In this document: positions 46,110 to 54,197 of the stretch, piece by piece
Numbering within the stretch: position 1 is the stretch's first letter
How the letters are laid out: every line of letters begins with the position of its first letter
Assembly (NCBI RefSeq): GCF_002754475.1
Contig: NZ_PEFL01000003.1
Span: 62,001 to 126,000, forward strand
Reading direction: 5' to 3'
DNA length: 64,000 nucleotides
Source of the DNA: Comamonas sp. 26
Lineage (GTDB): Bacteria; Pseudomonadota; Gammaproteobacteria; Burkholderiales; Burkholderiaceae_C
The notes under the pieces: generated by a model
What the model was told of the DNA's origin: nothing
Seen by the model: the letters and a program-made list of their open reading frames with translations, nothing else
Databases searched by the model: none
Program-made: the position numbers and the translations under genes

Positions 46110-46762
46110 CAGAGGCCGGGTCTCGCCCCGGCTGGCGAGTTACCTTTCTTGCTCGCACAAGAAACGTAACCCAAAGAATGCGACCCGATTGTCTGCGTCC
46201 CTGCGCTTCGCTCCGGGCAAACCTGCGTCACGCCATTCAGTCTGCGGTGCCGCCCAACTCGCTTCGCGCTTGCAGCGCTTCGCTCAAACAAACGGCGGCA
46301 AGTCAGATCACGATGCATTGGCACTCTGCGGTGCCAATGCCCACAGCCCGAACCGCATGCCGCAGGCGCAGACACACGGGTGAGAGCGGATTCGGATGGC
46401 CTGCATGAGTTGTGACGAAATCAACCTACAACGCCTATCCAGATTGCGGTAGCAGCTATCAATTTATTAAAGAAGCTATCCCGCATTCGGTATCTCACCC
46501 CTTGTGCCCACGCCTGCGACGGCGGCCTCTTGGGGCTGGCGGCTGCACCGCAGAGTGCAGCCGCATCGTCATCAAATCTGCGGCAATGTGTCTGAACGGA
46601 GAGCAAAGCTCGCAGTGAGTTTTGCCGCACAGCCCCAAGAGGTTGACGGCGCAGGTTGCCCCGCAGCGCAGCGAAGGGGTCGGGGGCAGTAGGGGTGCAG
46701 CTCTTTGCCTACTTTCTTGCGGAAGAAAGTAGGTCGGCTGGCGGGCCGAGACCCGCCCTCTG
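46110..46762. mobile_element. Non-coding foldback element, copy A (MITE-like)
   Basis: About 653 bp beginning CAGAGGCCGGGTCTCG and ending with its near-complement (CGAGACCCGCCCTCTG). The terminal inverted repeats run for about 60 bp and include GTTACCTTTCTTG/CAAGAAACGTAAC at the left and CCTACTTTCTT/AAGAAAGTAGG at the right. The two halves are imperfect inverted copies, and the interior carries strong hairpins at 46315-46340 and 46539-46564. No frame codes for a recognisable protein. 69-80 percent identity to copy B was judged by eye and not computed. It is most like a non-autonomous mobile or retained foldback element. Confidence 0.7.
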
Positions 46763-46827
46763 TCCACCAATCAGGCATGTCGTTCAAACAAAAAATTAAA
46801 GAAAATCGGCCCCAAACCAAAGTACAT

Positions 46828-46850
46828 AAAGCGTAAGCAGCTATCAAAAC
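46828..46850. repeat. Dispersed short repeat in the spacer between the foldback elements
   Basis: AAGCGTAAGCAGCTATCAAAA. Half copy, located in the 110-bp spacer (46763-46872). Confidence 0.5.
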
Positions 46851-46872
46851 AGCATCGCTTTGTCGCCAGCGA

Positions 46873-47522
46873 CAGAGGCCGGGAGTCGCCCCGGCAGGCG
46901 AGTTACCTTTCTTGCTCGCACAAGAAACGTAACCCAAAGAATGCGCCCCGACTATCTGCGTCCCTGCGCTTCGCTACGGGCAAACCTGCGTCACGCCATT
47001 CAGTCTGCGGTGCGGCAAAACTCACTGCGCGGCATGCCGCTCCGTTCAAACACATTGCCGCAAATTGGAGAACGAAGCATTGGCACTCTTCGGTGCCAAT
47101 GCCCGCAGCCTGAACGACGTGCCGCAGGCGCAGACACACGGGCGGGAGCGGGTACGGACGGCCTGCGAGAGCTATGGCGAAATTAGCTTCCAGAGCTTAT
47201 TCCAATTGCGGTATCAGCTATCAATTTGATAAAGAAGCTATCCCGCTCCCGGTATCGCCCCTTGTGCCCACGCCTGCGACGGCGGCCTCTTGGGGCTGGC
47301 TGCTGCACCGCAGAGTGCAGCAGCATCGTCATCAAATCTGCGGCAATGTGCTTGAACGGAGAGCGAAGCTCGCAGTGAGTTTTGCCGCACAGCCACAACA
47401 GGTTGACGGCACAGGTTGCCCGCAGGCGAAGCCGGAGGGTCGTGGGCAGTAGGGGTGCGGCTCTTTGCCTACTTTCTTGCAGAAGAAAGTAGGTCGGCTG
47501 GCGGGCCGAGACCCGCCCTCCG
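46873..47522. mobile_element. Non-coding foldback element, copy B (MITE-like)
   Basis: About 650 bp in the same orientation as copy A, starting CAGAGGCCGGGAGTCG and ending CGAGACCCGCCCTC. The long inverted arms are clearest here: GTGCGGCAAAACTCACTGCG with GCTCCGTTCAAACACATTGC on the left answer to complements of CGCAGTGAGTTTTGCCGCAC and GCAATGTGCTTGAACGGAG on the right. Hairpins at 47077-47102 and 47299-47324 match those in copy A. No coding frame. The AT-rich gene at 47557 starts its 3' end 35 bases beyond the right end. Confidence 0.7.
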
Positions 47523-47556
47523 TTACTAACTCATAAGAGACTTACTCAGAAAAATC

Positions 47557-48219
47557 CTATATCTCCCATCTAGCAAAAATCTCCTCACATCCGGCCTCTA
47601 TATCTTTTAATCGACTTTTTGTCGATTTCGGAGCCTCGTAAATCTCACCTGTTGGATTATCAATTATTAATATTTTCTTTGGATCAATTTTATTCCCGCC
47701 CGTATAGTTATCCTCCAAATGCTTTTTCATTATTGTGGCAGTATACTCAGCCGAGTCTTTCTCTAGACTAGCACTTTGTGAGAAGTGAAATTTAATACAC
47801 CCAACCACCTCTTCTGTATCTGCTGACAGCAGCATCAAATCCGGCTTTGCACCAACCTTTACGCCAGATATTTCAATTGAATTTTCTTGAAAATCAGACC
47901 CTTTTCTGATTAAGCAATTCTTAACTACTATTTCATCTTCTAGTTCAATAAAATCTTCAATGGCGGCACCTGATGCATTTTTTGTGCTCTGCGAAAAATT
48001 ATTGTCTGACACATAATTTTTAAGCTCAATCGATTTTTCCAAAAGCTGCTGAGAAGATATATTTCCAGACAAATAGTCACAAATTGCATTTCGTGCATCT
48101 GTGTAATGCATGGCGGGAAATCCACCTTCCTCCTGAATGGTTTTAATAATGCTTCTTCTTCTCCGAGCTGAAGCTGTCAGATATTCACCAAGCTTATTTG
48201 CCGTAATCTTTGCTTCCAT
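47557..48219 (-). CDS. AT-rich orphan protein downstream of the NERD helicase
   Basis: A 220-residue cytoplasmic protein with base composition far more AT-rich than anything else in the window, so it was probably acquired. The ribosome site (GAGGAGGT, 7 bases ahead of the ATG) is perfect. N-terminal MEAKITANKLGEYLTASARRRRSIIK is basic helix; the middle holds VGAKPDLMLLSADTEEVVGCIKFHF, reminiscent of a PD-x-(D/E)xK nuclease core but with Cys where Glu is usual. The C-terminus resembles KSTKSRLKDIEAGCEEIFARW. No family recognised. It follows the helicase stop by 32 bases on the same strand, so they form one transcript. Confidence 0.75.
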   Translation of the reverse strand: MEAKITANKLGEYLTASARRRRSIIKTIQEEGGFPAMHYTDARNAICDYLSGNISSQQLLEKSIELKNYVSDNNFSQSTKNASGAAIEDFIELEDEIVVKNCLIRKGSDFQENSIEISGVKVGAKPDLMLLSADTEEVVGCIKFHFSQSASLEKDSAEYTATIMKKHLEDNYTGGNKIDPKKILIIDNPTGEIYEAPKSTKSRLKDIEAGCEEIFARWEI

Positions 48220-48251
48220 ACATACCTCCTCTAAAAAAACACATTAAAAAA

Positions 48252-50054
48252 TCAAACTTGAATTGCCTTATATGTCGCACGAGTTGTCGCTACATAAACC
48301 AACCTGGCCTCCAACGCCCCATCTTTCTTCACATCCTTGACACGACGCTCTTCATCCGAAGTAACGACGGCCACCACAGGCCACTCCAGCCCCTTGCTCG
48401 CATGCATGGTCATGAGCTTGATGGAATCGTGCTCAGGTTTAAAGTCACCGGGCTTCAGGCGCACGCGATGCGGCAAGCCCTTGCGGCGTAAGGCATCGGC
48501 GCACAGAAACATCTCGTCCTTATGGCGGCACAGCACGGCCATCTCGCCCCAGGCGTGGCCTTGGGCATGCTGGTCGGCCAGCAGCTCGGCCACGCGGGCG
48601 GCGCGTTCTGAAAACGTAGGCAAGTCGATGACGATGGGCTCGGGGCCTTCGCGGCCGCAGCTCAGGGGTTTGAGCAAGGGGATGCCGTCTTCGTCCTTGG
48701 CGTCTTCCGGGGTGAGCATGTCGCCCGCCACGCGGTGGGCCAGTTGCAGTATCTGGCGGGTGTTGCGGTAGTTGATCTTGAGAATGGTGGTGCGGCCAGA
48801 CGCCTGTATGCCCACGCTTTTGAGGCTGAAGTTGCGCTTCTGGCCCCGGTCGTAAATGCTTTGCGCATCGTCATAAAGTAGCAGCAGACTGTTGGTAGTG
48901 GGGTCCACCATTTGCGTGATGAGCTTGAGCCATTCGGGCGCAAAGTCATGGCCTTCGTCGATCAGGATGGCGTGGTACTGGCCGCCGGGAATGTGTTTGG
49001 CATCCACGCCCTTGATGACGCTGCGCGCAATCTCGTCAAACTTTTTGCTGACATGCAGCGCATCCAGCTCTGGCGTGTAGAGGTTGTAGGCGGTGAGCTG
49101 GGCACGCGTCCATTTGTCCCAGTGCACCACATGCACGCGGTCTTGCAGGCCTTTGGCGGCGATGCTGGCGGCCAGCTTCACGCCCAGCGGCTCGTTGTAG
49201 CAAAGCACGAGGATGGGCTTGCTGCCCGGGCCTTGGGTCTGCGCCAGATGCTCGGCGCGGTAGCCGAGGATCATGGTCTTGCCTGAGCCTGCGACGCCGT
49301 GAATGACGCGGTGGCCGTCGCCCAGGCTGCGGGCCAGCTGCTCTTGCTGCAGGTCCATCACACGCATGATGTCGGGCAGCTCGTCTTCGTCAGGCTCCAG
49401 GCCTTCGCCAAACAGTTGTTGCTGCTGGGGCACGCGCACTTCGGGGAAGAGAATCCAGCGAATGCGGTCGAGCTGCGGCAGGGTGATAAGCGAGCGAAAC
49501 GGGTAGGGAAACATGGCCCAGAGCCGCTGCTGAAAAGCCTCTGCATCCACGTCTTCCTGCATCTCGTCTTTGCAGATGACCAGATGCTCAGCAATCGCGT
49601 TGCCCAGCCCCGCATCGGTGAACTGTTTGCGGGTAATGCGGGTGAGCACCACGCCATGACCCCACGGGAAGGCGAGCTTGCCTTGGTGCGGGCCTTCGCC
49701 TTGCACCAGTTGCGGATCGGCCTCCAGCGCATTGACGACGCGAATCGCGCCATGGCGGGCCTGTGCCAGCGGGTTGATGGTGGTGGTAGGACGACCATCA
49801 GGAATGATGTCGAAATACTGCGGCGTGGCTTGCTTGATCGTCTCCAGATGCCAGTCTTTGGTCTCCAGAATCAGGGCCCCGCGCCGAGGGTGAATCACGA
49901 TGAAGTCAGGCCGCGTCTGCATCGGGCCCACGGGTACGTCCCACCACAGCAAATAATCGTCTTCCAGCTTCTGCTGCAAGCGCTCTGCCAGCCGTTTTTC
50001 ACCGCTGGTCATTCGCCCCGCGCAACTGCCGAGCGCGGGTATTAATACCGCCAT
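48252..50054 (-). CDS. NERD-domain UvrD-like helicase/nuclease
   Basis: A 600-residue fusion. The N-terminal NERD domain carries a PD-(D/E)xK nuclease motif (TRPDFIVIHPRRGALILETKDW, Asp near 51, Glu-x-Lys near 64-66). The helicase part has Walker A HGVAGSGKTMIL, Walker B ILIDEGHDF, LKINYRNTRQILQLAH (motif IV), MTMHASKGLEWPVV and the final LVYVATTRATYKAIQV (motif VI). The chain stops right after motif VI, shorter than many UvrD-type proteins, so the extreme C-terminus may be missing. Such proteins occur in phage-defence and DNA-repair contexts. The start ATG 50054 has GAGGTGGGG upstream. Confidence 0.85.
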   Translation of the reverse strand: MAVLIPALGSCAGRMTSGEKRLAERLQQKLEDDYLLWWDVPVGPMQTRPDFIVIHPRRGALILETKDWHLETIKQATPQYFDIIPDGRPTTTINPLAQARHGAIRVVNALEADPQLVQGEGPHQGKLAFPWGHGVVLTRITRKQFTDAGLGNAIAEHLVICKDEMQEDVDAEAFQQRLWAMFPYPFRSLITLPQLDRIRWILFPEVRVPQQQQLFGEGLEPDEDELPDIMRVMDLQQEQLARSLGDGHRVIHGVAGSGKTMILGYRAEHLAQTQGPGSKPILVLCYNEPLGVKLAASIAAKGLQDRVHVVHWDKWTRAQLTAYNLYTPELDALHVSKKFDEIARSVIKGVDAKHIPGGQYHAILIDEGHDFAPEWLKLITQMVDPTTNSLLLLYDDAQSIYDRGQKRNFSLKSVGIQASGRTTILKINYRNTRQILQLAHRVAGDMLTPEDAKDEDGIPLLKPLSCGREGPEPIVIDLPTFSERAARVAELLADQHAQGHAWGEMAVLCRHKDEMFLCADALRRKGLPHRVRLKPGDFKPEHDSIKLMTMHASKGLEWPVVAVVTSDEERRVKDVKKDGALEARLVYVATTRATYKAIQV

Positions 50055-50441
50055 TGCCCCACCTCTTACTTGTATCTTCTTGTTTCGAGAATGAGGGGTT
50101 TATAGCCGATTCAACCTTTTTGAATCTTGCAAAAACAATTAAAGCTGTCGCTCACATTGGCTGTAATTCGGTTTTGGCTTTGTTTCGGATATGGATTGCG
50201 GTTGATATTCGGGACGCGTTTTTTCTTCAGCAGCGGACGAGCCGTTAAAGAACGATTTCAAGTCAAATCCGCCTCTAGCCCAATCAAATCAAGCGTTGGC
50301 AGCTATCAAAATATATTCAACTTGGTTGTCAGAGGCAGAAACCTGGCCTGCAAAGCTTCAGCAAACAAATCGGGCATGTGACCCAAAGAAATCACATGCC
50401 CGATCTGCTCTCAATCAAGGCGCACAAAGCGCCAGCAGCTA
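50055..50441. other. Intergenic region with AT-rich remnants and repeats
   Basis: About 390 bases between two leftward genes. The left part is AT-richer than the flanks and may be a remnant of acquired DNA. Dispersed repeat copies lie at 50291-50312 (AAGCGTTGGCAGCTATCAAA) and 50426-50445 (AAGCGCCAGCAGCTATCAAT, overlapping the stop of the next gene). No convincing frame. Confidence 0.45.
50291..50312. repeat. Dispersed short repeat
   Basis: AAGCGTTGGCAGCTATCAAA, in the region between the helicase and the MDR gene. Confidence 0.55.
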
Positions 50442-51449
50442 TCAATATTCCAGGCAAATCTTGCCAAAGTGCTTGCCCGCCGCCTGATGCGTAAACGCAT
50501 CCACCATTTTTTCCAGCGGGTAGCGGCTGTCAATCACAGGCTTCCAGCCAAAGTTCTCCAGCGCCCGCACCATGTCTTGTTGCTGCTCGCGGCTGCCGAC
50601 GATCAGGCCCTTGAGGGTTTGCTGCTTGCGCATCAGCTCCAGCGTTGGCACGGCACCGGCAATGCCGGTCAGCACGCCAATCAGCGCGATATGGCCGCCC
50701 ACGGCGCAGGCGCGGATGGACTGGGGCAGCGTGCCGGGGCCGCCCACTTCGACCACGATGTCAGCGCCGCGCCCGCCGGTGGCGGCCAGCACCGCGTCGC
50801 CCCACTCAGGGGTGTCCTGGTAGTTGATGACCACGTCGGCCCCCAGAGCCTTGAGCTGCTCGGCCTTGGCATGGCTGGATGTGGTGGCAATGACTTGCGC
50901 GCCCATGCTCTTGGCCATTTGCAGCGCAAAGATGGAGACGCCACCCGTGCCCAGCACCAGCACGGTGTCGCCAGCCTGAATGCCGCCATCCACCACCAGC
51001 GCGCGCCAGGCGGTGAGGCCAGCGGTGGTGAGCGTGGCGGCTTCGGCATGGCTCCAGCCCTTGGGGGCGTGGGTGAAGCTGGTGGCGGGAAGATTGACGA
51101 GTTCACGCGCAAAGCCGTCCACACCATCACCGGGGACCAACTGGAAGTCCGACGGCACCTTGCGGCCCGACAGCCATTGCGGGAAGAAGGTGGAGACCAC
51201 GGCATCACCCACGGAAAATTCGCTCACGCCTGCGCCCACGGCGGTGACGACGCCTGCGCCGTCCGCCATGGGAATGCGGCCGTCGGCGGCCGCGCCGGGG
51301 CGACGCACCACGCCCAGGTCGTGGTAGTTGAGCGAGCTGGCGTGAATGCGCACCTGAATCTCACCGGCCGCAGGGGCTGAAGGCGCGGGCAGATCGGCCA
51401 GCTTCAGATTCTCGAATCCGCCGGGGGCGGCAAGTTGCATGACTTTCAT
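50442..51449 (-). CDS. Zinc-free MDR-family alcohol dehydrogenase/quinone oxidoreductase
   Basis: A 335-residue medium-chain oxidoreductase. Rossmann motif VLVLGTGGVSIFALQMAKSMGAQVIATTSS; substrate half begins MKVMQLAAPGGFENLKLADLPAPSAPAAGEIQVRIHASSLNYHDLGVV. It lacks the catalytic and structural zinc cysteine patterns, like the NADPH:quinone reductase branch. It is divergent from an HxlR regulator with a palindrome in the shared 170-base gap, so it is the likely target of that regulator. Confidence 0.9.
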   Translation of the reverse strand: MKVMQLAAPGGFENLKLADLPAPSAPAAGEIQVRIHASSLNYHDLGVVRRPGAAADGRIPMADGAGVVTAVGAGVSEFSVGDAVVSTFFPQWLSGRKVPSDFQLVPGDGVDGFARELVNLPATSFTHAPKGWSHAEAATLTTAGLTAWRALVVDGGIQAGDTVLVLGTGGVSIFALQMAKSMGAQVIATTSSHAKAEQLKALGADVVINYQDTPEWGDAVLAATGGRGADIVVEVGGPGTLPQSIRACAVGGHIALIGVLTGIAGAVPTLELMRKQQTLKGLIVGSREQQQDMVRALENFGWKPVIDSRYPLEKMVDAFTHQAAGKHFGKICLEY

Positions 51450-51518
51450 GGAGGCTCCTCAAGGGCGTGAAGTACAGATGCCGTGCATGGTGCCGCCAAA
51501 GGTTGCAGCGCGCCAGTA

Positions 51519-51534
51519 CCAACATATTTGTTGG
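51519..51534. promoter_or_regulatory. Palindrome between MDR and HxlR genes, candidate HxlR operator
   Basis: CCAACA-TATT-TGTTGG, embedded in TACCAACATATTTGTTGGGTA. It lies in the short divergent gap, about 85 bases from the HxlR start and 70 from the MDR start, where a redox-sensing HxlR/HypR-type protein would be expected to bind. An upstream AT-rich stretch follows it. Confidence 0.55.
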
Positions 51535-51616
51535 GTAGTATTAAAAATGTAAGTAATGCGCCAGCACTGACGGGCGGTAGGATGGCGCTATCTTTTGAAC
51601 GAGCAGCGGAGGCCTC

Positions 51617-52027
51617 ATGAAACGCTTGAACAGCAAAAGCGGCTGCGCCGTGGAGGTGACGCTGTCCGTCATGGGCGGAACGTGGAAGCCCATCATCCTC
51701 TTTCACCTGCTGCACGGCAAAAAGCGCTTTGGCGAGCTGGGCCGCAGCATTGGCGGTATCACCCAGCGCATGCTGACCCTGCAACTGCGCGAGCTGGAAG
51801 AGGCTGCCATTGTGCAGCGCACTGTGTATGCCGAGGTGCCGCCGCGCGTGGACTATGAGCTGACAGAGCTGGGCCGCAGCCTGCAGCCGGTGCTGATTGC
51901 CATGCGCAACTGGGGCCAGGGCTACAGCCAGCGTTTTGACGCAGCCGAGTCGCTGCATGACGATGCAGAAGTCAATGCCGAGACAACAGCCTCTTCCGCC
52001 CCAGATATTGCACAAAAAGTGGCCTAG
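51617..52027 (+). CDS. HxlR-family transcriptional regulator
   Basis: A 136-residue HxlR regulator with the N-terminal cysteine typical of redox/electrophile sensors (MKRLNSKSGCAVEVTLSVMGGTWKPIILFHLLHGKKRFGEL) and the winged helix ITQRMLTLQLRELEEAAIVQRTVYAEVPPRVDYELTELG. The single Cys near residue 10 corresponds to the redox cysteine of YodB/HypR. It is divergent from the MDR oxidoreductase; quinone- or aldehyde-induced derepression is likely. Terminator follows. Confidence 0.92.
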   Translation: MKRLNSKSGCAVEVTLSVMGGTWKPIILFHLLHGKKRFGELGRSIGGITQRMLTLQLRELEEAAIVQRTVYAEVPPRVDYELTELGRSLQPVLIAMRNWGQGYSQRFDAAESLHDDAEVNAETTASSAPDIAQKVA

Positions 52028-52031
52028 GCCA

Positions 52032-52059
52032 TTGATAGATAATCGATCTAAGCTATCAA
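52032..52059. repeat. Short inverted repeat after hxlR
   Basis: TTGATAG and CTATCAA separated by 14 bases; a degenerate end of the dispersed repeat family. Confidence 0.4.
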
Positions 52060-52077
52060 ATTTAAATAAGCACCCGC

Positions 52078-52117
52078 AAAAAAGCCCGCAGGCTGCAGCA
52101 GCTTGCGGGCTTTTTTT
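52078..52117 (+). terminator. Intrinsic terminator after hxlR
   Basis: AAAAAAGCCCGCA, inner loop, TGCGGGC and seven T. A strong bidirectional-looking stem between hxlR and the convergent pirin 3. Confidence 0.9.
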
Positions 52118-52233
52118 CAGGTCAGCAGGGTGTCGCTGGTGATCCGATTGCGATCGTCAAGGATGCGGGCACTGAACAGAGCGCCCAGACCTTCAATGTC
52201 ATTGCGCCAGTTGCGCGAGCGGGCACTGCACTA

Positions 52234-53133
52234 TTAATGGTTGGTAGCCGCGCTGGTGCGCTCAGCAGCAGGAATACGTCCGAAGCGGCCGCTGCGGAAG
52301 TCGTCCATGGCCTGAGCGATTTCTTCATCGCTGTTCATCACGAATGGGCCGTAACCCACTACCGGCTCGTTGATCGGCTCACCCGAAAGCCACAGCAGCG
52401 TGACGTCGTTATTCGCTTCAAACTGCACGGTGTCGTCATCACGATCGAGATGCACCAGCTGACCGGCGCGCGCCACTTCCTTGCCGTTGATAAGCACAGT
52501 GCCGTGCTGCACGACCAGCGCCAGCGTGTGGCCGGGCTGGGCCTTGAATTCAGCCTTGGCACCGGCTTTCAGCCGCATGTCCCAGACATTGATGGGCGTG
52601 AAGGTGCGTGCAGGACCCTGGGCCCCAGCGTAGTCACCGGCGATCACGCGCAGTGAACCCGCGCCATCAGGCAGTTCAACCTGGGGAATGTCGGCGTTCA
52701 GCAGGGTCTGGTAGCCGGGTGGGGACATCTTGTCCTTGGCAGGCAGGTTGACCCAGAGCTGCACCATTTCCATGGGGCCGCCGGTGCTGGCAAAGGCGTC
52801 GGAGTGGAACTCTTCGTGCAGAATGCCTGCACCAGCCGTCATCCACTGCACATCGCCGGGGCCGATGGTACCGCCCGCGCCAGTGGAGTCGCGATGCGCC
52901 AATTCACCGTCATAGACGATGGTCACGGTTTCAAAGCCACGGTGGGGATGGGTGCCCACGCCACGACGCTCGGTGGTGGGCGGAAAGTCTTCTGGAGCCG
53001 CGTGGTCCAGCAGCAAAAAGGGGCTGAGCGCCTGACCGTGGTCACCATAGCTGAACAGCGAGCGGACATGAAAACCATTGCCCACCCAGTGGGGACGAGG
53101 AGCTTCGTAAACACCCAGAATTTTTTTCAGCAC
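52234..53133 (-). CDS. Pirin-family protein (copy 3)
   Basis: A 299-residue pirin bicupin with THPHRGFETVTIVYDGELAHRDS (two His) and GAGILHEEFHSDAF (His, Glu). The GTG at 53133 is chosen since AAGGAG lies about 9 bases ahead of it; the frame is open to 53178. It is closer to pirin 2 than to pirin 1 in the metal-site wording. It sits convergent with hxlR and has a 350-base AT-rich leader. The exact function is unknown. Confidence 0.88.
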   Translation of the reverse strand: MLKKILGVYEAPRPHWVGNGFHVRSLFSYGDHGQALSPFLLLDHAAPEDFPPTTERRGVGTHPHRGFETVTIVYDGELAHRDSTGAGGTIGPGDVQWMTAGAGILHEEFHSDAFASTGGPMEMVQLWVNLPAKDKMSPPGYQTLLNADIPQVELPDGAGSLRVIAGDYAGAQGPARTFTPINVWDMRLKAGAKAEFKAQPGHTLALVVQHGTVLINGKEVARAGQLVHLDRDDDTVQFEANNDVTLLWLSGEPINEPVVGYGPFVMNSDEEIAQAMDDFRSGRFGRIPAAERTSAATNH

Positions 53134-53487
53134 GGCATTCTCCTTTGCACGACCAACAGAGCGCACGCCAGGCATCAATAAGTCAATCGCTTTTGAAGAC
53201 CGTCAACCGATAGACGTTAACGATCAATTAAACATCGTACAAAGTATAAATTCAGAACAAAGAAGGCAAAAGTCAACAATATTCCTATTCACAGTTCTAT
53301 TTTTAGAACAATGATTAAACGAATATCAAAATTTGACGGCTAGAGCCACCCTAAGTGTGCTGACAGCGACTTCGCTGCATTCGCGCGCAAGGTATTACCT
53401 GCTGGCAATTAGCAGCAATAGTGCAAAAAATAGCAAAAAGGCTGCATCGCTTTATTAACAAGCGATGCAGACATTAATTTTGATCAA
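53134..53487. other. AT-rich leader of pirin 3 and terminator of gpx
   Basis: Notably AT-rich. It contains a perfect palindrome GTTCTA-TTTT-TAGAAC at 53294-53309 (possible operator) and, near its right end, a terminator hairpin at 53434-53472. It also holds TTTTTAG-rich stretches and no coding frame. Confidence 0.45.
53434..53472 (-). terminator. Terminator-like hairpin after gpx
   Basis: CTGCATCGCTT, loop, AAGCGATGCAG; flanked by A/T on both sides. It follows the glutathione peroxidase stop on the minus strand. The stem resembles the dispersed GCGCTT repeat. Confidence 0.65.
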
Positions 53488-53982
53488 TCAGGCCAGCGCC
53501 GTCTGAATATCGGCAGCCAGTTTCTCGGGCTTGTCCTGGGGGGCGTAACGGCGAATCACCTGGCCATCACGGCCCACCAGAAATTTGGTGAAGTTCCATT
53601 TAATGGATTTGGTGCCCAGTACACCCGGTGCCTGCGCCGTGAGCCAGCGGTATAGCGGGTGCGCGCCGTCGCCGTTGACGTCGATCTTGTGCATGAGAGG
53701 AAAGCTGACGCCGAAGTTCAGCTCGCAGAAGCTGGCGATTTCATCGTCCGTGCCTTTCTCCTGGGCACCAAACTGGTTGCAGGGGAAGCCCAGTACCACC
53801 AAGCCCTGGTCGCCATATTGCTCATGCAAGGCCTGCAGCCCTTTGTACTGGGGCGTGAAGCCGCAGGCGCTGGCGGTGTTCACAATCAGCAGCGCCTTGC
53901 CCTTGTACTGCGACAGGGGCACGCTGCGGCCCTGAATGTCAGTGGCTTCAAAGTCGTAGAGGCTGTGGGCGGTGTTGCTCAT
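53488..53982 (-). CDS. Glutathione peroxidase
   Basis: A 164-residue cysteine-type glutathione peroxidase (BtuE/Gpx family). Active-site wording: NTASACGFTPQYKGLQ (peroxidatic Cys), GFPCNQFGAQEKG and IKWNFTKFLVGRDG complete the Cys-Gln-Trp-Asn tetrad. The reductant in bacteria is usually thioredoxin or glutathione. The ATG at 53982 (MSNTAHSLYDF) is preferred; the frame runs to 54060. It stands alone. Confidence 0.93.
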   Translation of the reverse strand: MSNTAHSLYDFEATDIQGRSVPLSQYKGKALLIVNTASACGFTPQYKGLQALHEQYGDQGLVVLGFPCNQFGAQEKGTDDEIASFCELNFGVSFPLMHKIDVNGDGAHPLYRWLTAQAPGVLGTKSIKWNFTKFLVGRDGQVIRRYAPQDKPEKLAADIQTALA

Positions 53983-54197
53983 GCTGGGGCTCCTGTCGCT
54001 GCTGCGATGTGAAGGGCCAAGCTTAATGCAGCTTATATTGGCTCTCACAGCCAGAAACAACCCTGTCTGCGCAGGCTAGGCAGACAATACCGGGGCTGCG
54101 ACCATAGAAAAAACTATCACCGCAAGCAGAGCGCCTGTTTTTTGGGCATTCTTCGCAGTCTTGCCTTCTTGCGGCCCTTGGCGGGCCACCATGCAAC

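Noticed and set aside
46063..47452. Several short open frames in the foldback elements
   Set aside because: Frames occur on both strands, differ between the two copies and lack ribosome sites; the region is better explained as non-coding.
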